In this document: positions 18,497 to 26,677 of the stretch, piece after piece
Layout: every line of letters begins with the position of its first letter
Position numbering within the stretch: the stretch's first letter is position 1
DNA from: Maribellus sediminis
GTDB taxonomy: Bacteria; Bacteroidota; Bacteroidia; Bacteroidales; Prolixibacteraceae
DNA: 64,000 nucleotides
Reading direction: 5' to 3'
Assembly: GCF_011799805.1 (NCBI RefSeq)
Contig: NZ_WXUB01000001.1
Span: forward strand, 124,001 to 188,000
Notes under the pieces: generated by a model
What the model saw: the letters and a program-made list of their open reading frames with translations, nothing else
The model's database searches: none
What the model was told of the DNA's origin: nothing
Position numbers and translations under genes: made by a program

Positions 18497-19399
18497 CTAG
18501 CAATCGGTGCTGCAATTGGCTTCCACCTGTTCTTTTTCAATTTGAAAAGTGGTGTGCCCAATACCAAAGCGATGTTCGAGATCGTTCTGCAGACGGGCCA
18601 AAAAAGCATCGTCGTTTCCGCCGGGCATGATCAGGTGAGCAGTAAGCGCCACTTTGGTGGTACTCATGGCCCAAATGTGCAGGTCGTGCACATTTATCAC
18701 GCCTTTCTGAGCTTCCAGAAAGGTGCGGACCTCCTCCACTTTAATGTGATTTGGTACAGCATCGAGCGCCAGTCTCAGCGAATCGGTAAACAACTTCCAG
18801 GTACCCCACAAAACAACTGCGATAATCACAAAACTGGTTAGTGGATCGATCCAGAGTGCACCGGTGGACATAATAAGTAATCCGGCAATAACCACCCCCA
18901 GCGAAACGCCCGCATCGGCGGCCATGTGCAGAAACGCTCCCTTAATATTGAGGTCTTCCTTCTGGCCTTTCATAAAAAGCAGGGCGGTAATGGTGTTGAT
19001 CACCACTCCGATTCCCGCAACAATCATTACTTGTGTTCCTGCCACCGGTTCAGGATTTTGGATTTTCCCAATGGCATCCCAGGCGATAAAACCTACAGCA
19101 CCGAATAACAGCAGGGCGTTCAAAATAGAAACCAGAATGGTAGTTTTGCGCAGTCCGTAGGTGTATTTGCCGGTTGGTTTAATGGTCGCCATCCAGGCGG
19201 CAGTCCATGCAAAAACAAGACTCAGCACATCGCTGGCATTGTGGCCGGCATCGGCAAGTAACGCCGATGAATTGGCCAGCATGCCATAAATCACTTCTAC
19301 CACCACAAATACCACATTTAGCGCAATGCCAATGGCAAAGGCCTTACCGTGGCGGTTGCCCGGCTCGTGGTGGTGATCATGTGAATGCGAATGTGCCAT
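18497..19399 (-). CDS. Cation diffusion facilitator (zinc/cobalt/cadmium exporter type)
   Basis: A 300-residue CDF protein of the CzcD/ZitB group: an inner-membrane antiporter that exports divalent metal ions against protons. It starts with a His-rich stretch (HSHSHDHHHE), has six predicted membrane helices and carries the two metal-site motifs DAGHNASD (helix 2) and HMAADAGVS (helix 5), i.e. the HxxxD pair typical of zinc-transporting CDFs. The C-terminal cytoplasmic domain (about 205-290) has VHDLHIWAMST. The end CSTDC is an extra Cys pair. It sits tail to tail with the CotH-like gene and is the first of a long series of minus-strand metal genes, though 229 bases separate it from the next. 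Confidence 0.93.
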   Translation of the reverse strand: MAHSHSHDHHHEPGNRHGKAFAIGIALNVVFVVVEVIYGMLANSSALLADAGHNASDVLSLVFAWTAAWMATIKPTGKYTYGLRKTTILVSILNALLLFGAVGFIAWDAIGKIQNPEPVAGTQVMIVAGIGVVINTITALLFMKGQKEDLNIKGAFLHMAADAGVSLGVVIAGLLIMSTGALWIDPLTSFVIIAVVLWGTWKLFTDSLRLALDAVPNHIKVEEVRTFLEAQKGVINVHDLHIWAMSTTKVALTAHLIMPGGNDDAFLARLQNDLEHRFGIGHTTFQIEKEQVEANCSTDC

Positions 19400-19546
19400 C
19401 CTTATTTTGTTAGAATAGAATTACAATGTACAAAAGTCAGTATAATAAACAGTACATATTTAAATCCTTAAATAATCTTCTGACTTACAACAATAAATAC
19501 GTTTTTATTGAACTAACTCACCCTGATTGCGACTTCGTCACAATCG

Positions 19547-19570
19547 TCCCTCTCTATACGTAGAGAGGGA
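19547..19570. repeat. Perfect intergenic palindrome
   Basis: TCCCTCTCTA and TAGAGAGGGA form a perfect 10-bp stem around a TACG tetraloop. No T-run follows on either strand, so this is not an obvious terminator. It lies in the 229-base gap between the CDF gene and the first RND pump operon and looks like a dispersed palindromic element. Confidence 0.65.
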
Positions 19571-19628
19571 ACAGAGGGAGAGTAAAATTCGTACATTAAA
19601 ATGTTCTGGATCAATCATATGTAATTCA

Positions 19629-20807
19629 TTAGCTGTAAATCAGCAATTGAGCTTTGGTTGTACTTAATTCCTTTTCCATTTCCAGTAAATTTTCCAGGCT
19701 GTCGTAATAAACAGTTAGTTCAAACAAGTACTCGGTAAGCGAAATTGAGCCTTTGTCCAAAGCCTTTTTCAGCAATTCGAGGTCGCTTTGTAAAGACAGC
19801 TGATCGCGAAATTCGCTGATGTTCTGCTGCAGCGCGATCGCCTTGGTATGAAGTGTTTTCATTTCGTTGTAAAAACGCATCTTTTCATCGATTTGCCGGT
19901 GCTGGGCCGCTTCGTTTTTCAGCCGTGCATATTTCACCGTGTTCTTGTTTTCAAACAGTGGAATCGATATTCCAACCGTAAGTCCCTGGAAATGTTCGCC
20001 AACTACTTTTTCGCTCATATAACCTGCATTCAGTTTGGGCAGGCTTTGGGCGCTTTGCAGCCTGGTGTTTTTTTCCGATATATCTATTTCCTGTTTTAAC
20101 CAGTTGAGCACCGGATTGTTTACAGCCGCTTGTTCAACCCACTGTTCGAAATCAGTATCGATTGCCGACAGTTGAAAAACGCTGTCGTTAAAATCCACGG
20201 CATTTCCACCGTTAAGCGTTGCCAGTTGTTGCAACAACGTTTGCCGCTGAATTTCAATGTGTCGTAACTCAGCTTCTGTATTTAATAAGGTAACTTTTGC
20301 TTTGTTCCGGTCCAGAATGTTGGCTTCTCCTACATTGAGTTTTGTTTCAACCGATTGTGCAATCCGGCTGGCATTTTCCTGTCGTTTTTGGTATTCTGTT
20401 CGCAGTGCATTCTGGTAAGTGAGTTCAGCACAAATCAAACGCACCCGAAGAAAAATATCCAGCTTTTGCTTTTTGTATTCCAGTTCGGCCTGCTCATTTT
20501 TCATGTCAGCAATTTGATTGCGGTATGCATAGGCCGATGGAAAATCAAACGACTGCTGAACGCTGATGTCGGTACGGTTACCGATAGCCGAAGGGTTGCC
20601 CCACAAGTAATGAAATTCCACCTCGGGATTTTGCAGCTGAATACCTGTTTTATTGCCCATTTTTTCAGCTTCAACAGTTTTTCTGAGGGCTGAAAGCGTG
20701 GTATTGTTGTTCTCAATTTCAGCCAGTAAGGCATCAATATTATTTTGTGCCGATGAAAACTGGCCAATCGTTAGAACAGCGGTAAGTATCAATAGTAGTT
20801 GTTTCAT
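19629..20807 (-). CDS. TolC-family outer-membrane channel of RND pump 1
   Basis: A 392-residue exported protein (signal peptide MKQLLLILTAVLTIGQFSSA) of the outer-membrane efflux protein family. It has the two repeated alpha-helical hairpins of TolC: a first half with YRNQIADMKNEQAELEYKKQ and a second with KYARLKNEAAQHRQIDEK, each rich in heptads, separated by LNWLKQEIDISEKNTRLQSAQS. It would form the trimeric channel that takes metal from the RND/adaptor complex across the outer membrane. Its ATG overlaps the RND gene stop by four bases (ATGA), so translation is coupled. It is the last gene of the operon. Confidence 0.88.
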   Translation of the reverse strand: MKQLLLILTAVLTIGQFSSAQNNIDALLAEIENNNTTLSALRKTVEAEKMGNKTGIQLQNPEVEFHYLWGNPSAIGNRTDISVQQSFDFPSAYAYRNQIADMKNEQAELEYKKQKLDIFLRVRLICAELTYQNALRTEYQKRQENASRIAQSVETKLNVGEANILDRNKAKVTLLNTEAELRHIEIQRQTLLQQLATLNGGNAVDFNDSVFQLSAIDTDFEQWVEQAAVNNPVLNWLKQEIDISEKNTRLQSAQSLPKLNAGYMSEKVVGEHFQGLTVGISIPLFENKNTVKYARLKNEAAQHRQIDEKMRFYNEMKTLHTKAIALQQNISEFRDQLSLQSDLELLKKALDKGSISLTEYLFELTVYYDSLENLLEMEKELSTTKAQLLIYS

Positions 20808-23800
20808 TTCGATTCCTTTTTAGCGTATCCGTTTTTGTTTAAGGCATAGTAAACAATAGGCACAACATAAATATTCATGATGGTTGACGTAAGCAAACCA
20901 CCAAGGATAACCTGTGCCATCGGGCTTTGTATTTCATTACCCGGCAGATCGCCTTTCATTGCCAGCGGAATAAGCGCGAGGGCGGCTGTTAATGCGGTCA
21001 TCAGAATGGGTAACAAGCGGTCTTTAGATCCATGCACTAAGGTTTCGTACAACTTTTCGCCCTGTTGCTCCAGGTTCTGGTAACGCGAAACCAGCAGGAT
21101 GCCGTTTCGGGTAGCGATGCCGAAAAGTGTAATAAAGCCGATAATAGCCGGAATGCTTAACATGCCCGACGTCAGCAAAATGGCAAAAATACCACCAATG
21201 AGCGCCAGCGGCAGATTTAGCAAAATGATGCCTGCCAACTTAAAGTTTTTGAATTCCTGGAACAGAAGCATGAAGATGACGAAAAGTGCTGCAATGGAAG
21301 TGAGTAACAACATGCGCGAAGCCTTTTCCTCGCTTTCAAACTGGCCGCCGTACTCAATGCGATAACCTTCCGGCAGTTCAATGTTTGCGTTGACGTTTTG
21401 TTTGATCTCTTCCACAACGCTGTGCAAATCGCGACCGGCAACGTTGGCCGAAACCACCAGTTTACGTTTTACATTTTCGCGGCTGATGGAGTTTGGCCCG
21501 CTGGCTGAAACGATTTCTGCGACTTCGCCTAGCGGTACTTTTTTCCCGTCGTGTGTATCGATCAATGCATTTTTAATGCCTTCCAGTTTTTCAGTATAAT
21601 CGTTGTTGTACCGAAGTATCAGATCGTATGTTCTTTGTCCTTCGTAAATGTCCGCCATTTTTTCGCCGCCGAGTGCCACATCAACAAATTCGTTGAATTC
21701 GTGGATTGGAATGCCGTAAAATGCCAGCATATCGCGGTTGGGACGGATTTGAATCTGCGGGATCTCAATCTGCTGTTCTACGTTTACATCTACCAGCCCG
21801 TCGATATCAAAGATGCTTGATTTAATTTGATTGCCCATCTGGAACATCCGGTTTAAATCGGAGCCAAACAGTTTAATGGCGATGTTGGCGCGTGTTCCCG
21901 ACAACATGTGGTCGATGCGATGTCCCAAAGGCTGACCTACGGTAAACGCAATTCCCGGAACTCCTGAAAGTTTGCTGCGGACGTCCTTCATAAACGTTTC
22001 CAGTTCGCGGTCTTTTAAAGTGAAATTCACATCGATTTCAGCACTGTTGGTGCTTTGTGAGTGCGTGTCGAGTTCACCACGGCCGGTACGCCGGGCGGTG
22101 CTGTTTACTTCAGGAATTGAAAGCATTTCTGTTTCTACCAGTTCGCCCAATTTGTCGCTTTCTTCCAGCGATGTTCCGGGTTGCGTGATCACCGATAGTG
22201 TTAAAGCTCCTTCGTTAAATTCCGGTAGAAAGCTTCGGCCAAAACCTGTGAAAATAAACAGAGACAGCACAAACAAGCCCAGAATTGGAATTGCAACTGC
22301 TTTTTTATGTTGTAATACCCAGATCAGTGAGCGTTCGTAGCCTATCGTGAGATTGCGTGCCAGCCAGCTTTCTTTTGAATTGCGGGAGAGATATTTGTCG
22401 CTTGATAACATCATTTTCGAAAGTAGCGGGGTGAGTGTCATTGCAACAATCAGCGACATAAACAGCGAAACGATATAGGCAATTCCGAGTGGTTTTAACA
22501 TGCGGCCTTCCATTCCTGATAGGAAGAAGAGTGGCATAAAAGCAACGATGATAATTAAGGTTGCATTCAAAATTGAAGCCCTGATTTCTTTTGAGGCCTC
22601 GTACACCACCGTAAAAGAACTCTGGTGCTCGCCTTTTGGCAGCTGGAAATTTTGCCGGAGACGTTTGTACACGTTCTCCACATCGATAATGGCATCGTCC
22701 ACCAGCGAACCGATGGCGATGGTCATTCCACCCAAACTCATGGTATTGATGTTCAGCCCAAAAAGGTTAAGCACAATTGCCGATCCCAGCAACGAAAGCG
22801 GAATGGCAAGCAGCGAGATCAGTGTTGTTCTGAAACTTCCGAGGAAAAGGAACAGGATGACAATTACCAGAACCGCTCCTTCCAACAGCGCACGTTGCAC
22901 GTTGTTTACTGATGTTTCGATAAATTCTGCCTGGCGGAAAATTTTTGTATTGATGCTTACATCAGGTGGTAAGGTAGCCTTCATGGCAGCCAGCTTTTGC
23001 TCGATGTTTTCGGTAACCTCCAGTGTATTGGTCTTGGGTTGTTTCGAAATGGAAATAATGATCGCCTTTTTGCCATTGTGCGAAGCATATCCCATTTTAA
23101 CGGCACTGCCGATTTTTACTTCTGCAACATCGTTTACCCGAACAGGTTTTCCGTCTATTATTTTGATGAAAGTATTTCCCAGTTCTTCGGGATTCGAAGT
23201 ACGGGCTACGCCGCGCACCACGTATTCGTTACCGTGTTCACGAACGATCTTACCCGTCGAATTCTGGCTCATTTCGCGGCAGGCATCAGCCAGTTCGTTG
23301 ATGGAAACACCGTAGAAATTCATTCTCAGGGGGTCGGCCAGCACCTGGTACTGTTTGTAATCGCCGCCAATAATGGTCACCTGCGAAACTCCTCCGGTGG
23401 CCAAAATTACGGGTTGTATATCCCATTCCGCGATCGAACGAAGTGTCATCAGATCGGTGGTATCTGATTGAAGACTGAGGAAAAATATTTCGCCCATAAC
23501 ACTCGACTGCGGAGCCAGGATTGGTTCGCCAACATTTGCCGGCATTGCTTCCTGAACGCTTATCAGTTTTTCACTAACCACCTGACGTGCTTTGTAAACG
23601 TCGGTTCCCCAATCGAAATCGACCCAAACAAATGAAAAGCCAAGTCCGGATGTTGAACGCACGCGACGAACGCCCATCGCACCGTTTACTGCTGTTTCTA
23701 TGGGGTAGGTAACCAGGCGCTCTACTTCTTCCGGAGCCATGCCGTGTGCATCGGTCATTACAATTACGGTAGGTGCCGTGAGGTCGGGAAACACGTCAAC

Positions 23801-23905
23801 ATCAGTGTGTTTTACCGTGTAGATTCCAAACACGACCAGCACAACCGAACTCAAAATAATCAGGTATTTATTGTTCAGCGAGAACTTTATAATGTTGTTA
23901 ATCAT
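20804..23905 (-). CDS. Heavy-metal efflux RND transporter, pump 1 (CusA/CzcA family)
   Basis: A 1033-residue inner-membrane proton/metal antiporter with the classic RND layout: helix 1 at about 10-28, a large periplasmic loop, helices 2-6, a second periplasmic loop, helices 8-12. HME signatures are HTDVDVFPDLTAPTVIVMT near the N-terminus and LGGMTIAIGSLVDDAIIDVEN in helix 4. The helix-4 motif (AIGxxxDDAxxxVEN) differs from both other RND transporters in this window (33398 and 53920), so the metal preference probably differs; His-rich partners suggest a divalent metal or copper (inference). It starts 12 bases after the adaptor gene stop and overlaps the TolC gene. Confidence 0.92.
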   Translation of the reverse strand: MINNIIKFSLNNKYLIILSSVVLVVFGIYTVKHTDVDVFPDLTAPTVIVMTDAHGMAPEEVERLVTYPIETAVNGAMGVRRVRSTSGLGFSFVWVDFDWGTDVYKARQVVSEKLISVQEAMPANVGEPILAPQSSVMGEIFFLSLQSDTTDLMTLRSIAEWDIQPVILATGGVSQVTIIGGDYKQYQVLADPLRMNFYGVSINELADACREMSQNSTGKIVREHGNEYVVRGVARTSNPEELGNTFIKIIDGKPVRVNDVAEVKIGSAVKMGYASHNGKKAIIISISKQPKTNTLEVTENIEQKLAAMKATLPPDVSINTKIFRQAEFIETSVNNVQRALLEGAVLVIVILFLFLGSFRTTLISLLAIPLSLLGSAIVLNLFGLNINTMSLGGMTIAIGSLVDDAIIDVENVYKRLRQNFQLPKGEHQSSFTVVYEASKEIRASILNATLIIIVAFMPLFFLSGMEGRMLKPLGIAYIVSLFMSLIVAMTLTPLLSKMMLSSDKYLSRNSKESWLARNLTIGYERSLIWVLQHKKAVAIPILGLFVLSLFIFTGFGRSFLPEFNEGALTLSVITQPGTSLEESDKLGELVETEMLSIPEVNSTARRTGRGELDTHSQSTNSAEIDVNFTLKDRELETFMKDVRSKLSGVPGIAFTVGQPLGHRIDHMLSGTRANIAIKLFGSDLNRMFQMGNQIKSSIFDIDGLVDVNVEQQIEIPQIQIRPNRDMLAFYGIPIHEFNEFVDVALGGEKMADIYEGQRTYDLILRYNNDYTEKLEGIKNALIDTHDGKKVPLGEVAEIVSASGPNSISRENVKRKLVVSANVAGRDLHSVVEEIKQNVNANIELPEGYRIEYGGQFESEEKASRMLLLTSIAALFVIFMLLFQEFKNFKLAGIILLNLPLALIGGIFAILLTSGMLSIPAIIGFITLFGIATRNGILLVSRYQNLEQQGEKLYETLVHGSKDRLLPILMTALTAALALIPLAMKGDLPGNEIQSPMAQVILGGLLTSTIMNIYVVPIVYYALNKNGYAKKESK

Positions 23906-23917
23906 TGTGTTTTCTTT

Positions 23918-25456
23918 TTAGTGAACATGTCCGGCGTGGGCATCCAATGTTCCGGTGGCTTTAGCCAGTTTTACCTGCATGGCACCGTGTGTTACAATTC
24001 GCTCATCGGCACTCAAGCCCGAAATTACCTCGGTTTGTAAACCATCGGTTCCACCGATCTTAACTTCGCGTTTCTCAAACATTTCCGGCGTTTGCTGCAC
24101 AAAAACATAGTAAATGCCCTGTTCTTCCAGAAGCGCACCATTCGGAACGGTTATCGCTTTGGAGTTGGTAAGGGTTTTCAGAAATATTTCAACAAAAGTA
24201 CCAGGGGCAAAACCTGCATGGTTGGCAATTTCTATATTTACCGGGAAGAGGTAGGAATCATCGGGTGCCGATTTCCCAAAAGAAAGGATCTTGCCGTTCA
24301 GTTCGTCCAGCGTGAACGTTAGGTCATCATGCATGGTGCTGATGTTTGCTGTATTTACTTCCGGTAACAAGGGCAGGTATTTTTGCTGCACCTGCGCAGT
24401 GAGGAGCAGTTTGTTGTTTTGCGTGATGCTAACCAAAGGCTGGCCGGCAGCGACGTACTGTCCGTTGCTGACAAATATCTGTTTCACAAAACCATTCATT
24501 TTGCTCTTCACCATCTGACCGGATTCATTAAAATTTTTTGAAAGGTTTTCGTAAACTGCTTTGCTGGTTTCGTAGGCATTTTTGGCATTCAGTAATTCCT
24601 GCTCCGAAACCAGGCGGTCTTTCACCAGTTCCGATTTGCGTTCGTAATTGGCTTTGCTGGTTTCGTAATTGCTTTTGGCTTCTGCCAGTTGAACCGCAAA
24701 GTTGTTTTCGGCCATTTCGCTCGAGGAAATCGTGAAAAGCTTTTCGCCATTTGACACTGTTTTTCCTTCAACCAAATTGCTGTTGCTGAACAACACCAGA
24801 CCGGCAGCTTTGGCAGCAATAATTTCTTCTTCGCCAGGTGCTGATTCGATTTTAGCCACTGTTTTTATTACCGGCCCGAACGCTTGTTCCCGGGGCAAAG
24901 CAGTTTCGAAATCGATTTTCCATGATTGCTCTTTTGTGAAAACGGTAGCGTTTACCGCCGATGGTTCGTCTCCGTGGTCATGATGTTCTTCCAGTTCCTC
25001 GTCGCTGGCAAAAACATCTACATCGGGAACAATAACCTCGAATTGATCTCCTCCGGTTTCTATTTCGAAATACAGCTTCCCTTCACCCGAAACAGTAGGA
25101 TCAAGTGAAAAACTGTAGATGCCTTTTCGAAGCGGTTCGTTTAAAGTTTGGCTCACTGTTTTTCCATTAACGATGAGTTTGGCAGTTACTTTTCCCGATT
25201 CAAGTGGTTTGAAATTTTCAAGAAAAGTAAAGTGCGCCAGAATATTGGCCGACTCGCCTAATACCATGGCATCGGCTTCTGCAAACAGTTCAAAGTTAGC
25301 AGTGTAAGCGGTGAATTGAACTTTTTCGTGTTCGTGTTCCTCAGCAGCTTCGTGCTCGTGGTCTTGCTCAGCTTCTTCGCTGTGTGATGACTGGGATTGA
25401 TGGCATGAGAAAAACATAAATGCAATAACTGCCATCCATAAGAATTTTGATTTCAT
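23918..25456 (-). CDS. RND periplasmic adaptor lipoprotein, pump 1, with extra N-terminal domain
   Basis: A 512-residue membrane-fusion protein. The lipoprotein signal ends in FFSC (Cys18), then a His/Glu-rich linker (EEAEQDHEHEAAEEHEHE). Unlike a minimal adaptor, residues 45-155 form a separate beta-sandwich-like domain (VQFTAYTANFELFAEADAM... to VIVPDVDVF), followed by a second acidic His patch (EELEEHHDHGDE). The core then follows: a lipoyl/barrel-sandwich half at about 205-235, a coiled-coil hairpin (AVQLAEAKSNYETSKANYERK...ETSKAVYENLSK), the second lipoyl half (MNGFVKQIFVSNGQYVAAGQP) and beta-barrel domains. It links the RND transporter to the TolC channel and may pass metal to it through the His-rich segments (inference). 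Confidence 0.9.
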   Translation of the reverse strand: MKSKFLWMAVIAFMFFSCHQSQSSHSEEAEQDHEHEAAEEHEHEKVQFTAYTANFELFAEADAMVLGESANILAHFTFLENFKPLESGKVTAKLIVNGKTVSQTLNEPLRKGIYSFSLDPTVSGEGKLYFEIETGGDQFEVIVPDVDVFASDEELEEHHDHGDEPSAVNATVFTKEQSWKIDFETALPREQAFGPVIKTVAKIESAPGEEEIIAAKAAGLVLFSNSNLVEGKTVSNGEKLFTISSSEMAENNFAVQLAEAKSNYETSKANYERKSELVKDRLVSEQELLNAKNAYETSKAVYENLSKNFNESGQMVKSKMNGFVKQIFVSNGQYVAAGQPLVSITQNNKLLLTAQVQQKYLPLLPEVNTANISTMHDDLTFTLDELNGKILSFGKSAPDDSYLFPVNIEIANHAGFAPGTFVEIFLKTLTNSKAITVPNGALLEEQGIYYVFVQQTPEMFEKREVKIGGTDGLQTEVISGLSADERIVTHGAMQVKLAKATGTLDAHAGHVH

Positions 25457-25534
25457 TCTAATAATGTTGTTTAATTTTCCGAATAATAAAACGTGATTCC
25501 GGACGGGAGCCGGAAAGAAGTTTGGCGGGGAAAA

Positions 25535-25972
25535 TTAAACCATTGGTGGAGCACGTAAACCTTTGGTTGACGCGTAAATACTTGCTGGTAAAGGAATGGT
25601 CCCTTCAATGTGATAACGCCAGTCGCAGGTATTTGTAATGAGTTGAGATTTGAATAATTCGGATGTGGTCAGGCTGTAGTTTTTTAGCAAACACGAGATA
25701 ACCGTAGCCTGTTGTGCTTTTATTTGTTTCCCGGGAATTACAAGCAGGTGGTGCAAGGCACAATCGCTCGCTTCGTTTTCAGAATGATCGTGATTACAAG
25801 CTGTTGTGTGGCCATCAGCTTCATGCTGGTTGGTGTGTGTATGGTGACAACTGGAAATTCCGAAAAAAGGTTGCCCATCGTGCTGGTGATGAGGTACTAA
25901 AGCATGTGCCAGAATAACCGATCCGGCCAGCAATAAAAAAAGACTCCCAATATGTTTTAGTTTGCTTTTCAA
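25535..25972 (-). CDS. Small exported His/Cys-rich protein, first gene of pump 1 operon
   Basis: A 145-residue protein with a TTG start (no ATG in frame; upstream frame closed by TAA). An N-terminal hydrophobic segment (GSLFLLLAGSVILAHAL) is followed by PHHQHDG and three dense His/Cys patches (SCHHTHTNQHE, GHTTACNHDHSE, DCALHHLL) and a C-terminal LRAPPMV. This is the plan of small metal-associated proteins found ahead of efflux operons in Bacteroidota (perhaps DUF6769, from memory). It probably binds Zn, Ni, Co or Cu in the periplasm. A TAnnTTTG box lies 36 bases upstream, making it the first gene of a unit that continues into the adaptor (79-base gap). Confidence 0.75.
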   Translation of the reverse strand: MKSKLKHIGSLFLLLAGSVILAHALVPHHQHDGQPFFGISSCHHTHTNQHEADGHTTACNHDHSENEASDCALHHLLVIPGKQIKAQQATVISCLLKNYSLTTSELFKSQLITNTCDWRYHIEGTIPLPASIYASTKGLRAPPMV

Positions 25973-26007
25973 AAAGTATAATTCCAGTTATTTGCTTCAG
26001 CGAATAA

Positions 26008-26015
26008 CAAAAGTA
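26008..26015 (-). promoter_or_regulatory. Promoter box for the pump 1 operon
   Basis: The plus strand reads CAAAAGTA, i.e. TACTTTTG on the minus strand, an exact TAnnTTTG -7 box 36 bases upstream of the TTG start at 25972. No strong -33 TTTG is visible; TTTC occurs about 17 bases further upstream. Confidence 0.45.
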
Positions 26016-26135
26016 AAAAAAAGTTGCTAAGCGAAAAGCTTAACAATAAGTATTTTGATGCGCTTCAAAAAGAAACCCGGCAGCTTAGAAATACTAAACA
26101 AACCGGGTTATTCCTTTCAATCCCTCAACTAAACT

Positions 26136-26483
26136 TTATTTCTCCTCATCTTTTTTCCGGTCGTAATGACAGCAGCCTGGCAGTTCGTTGTATACCTCAT
26201 CCTTTGCTTTGTAATGTGGTGTATCGTGCCCTACTTTTGCAACGGCTTTTTCGATCTTGTCGGTGCTGGTAAGAGCATCGTCGAAAGTTACTTCCAGCAT
26301 TTTTGTTTCTTTATTCCAGTCAGCTTTAGAAACTCCTTCAACCGCACTTGCAGCTTTTTCGATACGTTTTTCGCACATACCACAATTTCCAGACACTTTA
26401 ATTTTTTCCGTTTTGTTTCCTGCAAAAACGGTAAATGCGCCCATTATAAACAGGGCTGCTAAACTCAAAACTTTTGCTTTCAT
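26136..26483 (-). CDS. Exported heavy-metal-associated (HMA) domain protein
   Basis: A 115-residue protein with a signal peptide (MKAKVLSLAALFIMGAFTVFAG) followed by one HMA domain: GNCGMCEKRIEKAA supplies the metal-binding CxxC (Cys34, Cys37), and the fold ends near KVGHDTPHYKA. A second Cys pair with His (GCCHYD) sits in the tail. It is likely a periplasmic copper/silver or mercury-type metallochaperone that feeds the neighbouring pumps or the P-type ATPase (inference). It follows the ATPase gene by 194 bases, a gap holding two palindromes, so it may be separately transcribed. Confidence 0.85.
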   Translation of the reverse strand: MKAKVLSLAALFIMGAFTVFAGNKTEKIKVSGNCGMCEKRIEKAASAVEGVSKADWNKETKMLEVTFDDALTSTDKIEKAVAKVGHDTPHYKAKDEVYNELPGCCHYDRKKDEEK

Positions 26484-26546
26484 CTTTTAAAATTTTAAAT
26501 GGTTAATTATTAAGTTGTTATCCTAATTTTTAAATCTTTCCTTTTT

Positions 26547-26625
26547 CAAATTCACCCTTGAGGGGAATAAAAGGGGTGAATTTTGTTGAAATACTTATTC
26601 ATCCTCCAGCCCCCTTCAAAGGGGG
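26547..26625. repeat. Two adjacent intergenic palindromes
   Basis: AAATTCACCC (26548-26557) pairs with GGGTGAATTT (26574-26583) around a 16-base loop, and CCCCCT (26610-26615) pairs with AGGGGG (26620-26625) around TCAA. Neither has a good T-run for termination, although read-through from the ATPase gene into the HMA gene would cross both. They resemble dispersed C/G-tract palindromes of Bacteroidota. Confidence 0.55.
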
Positions 26626-26677
26626 AGTTGAAAGCTGAATCTGAAGAAAATCTTTTAACATGTGCAATATCTGTTTT

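Noticed and set aside
22500-23315. A 271-residue plus-strand open frame
   Set aside because: It is antisense to the conserved RND transporter gene of pump 1, is Ser/Phe-rich and lacks any recognisable domain.
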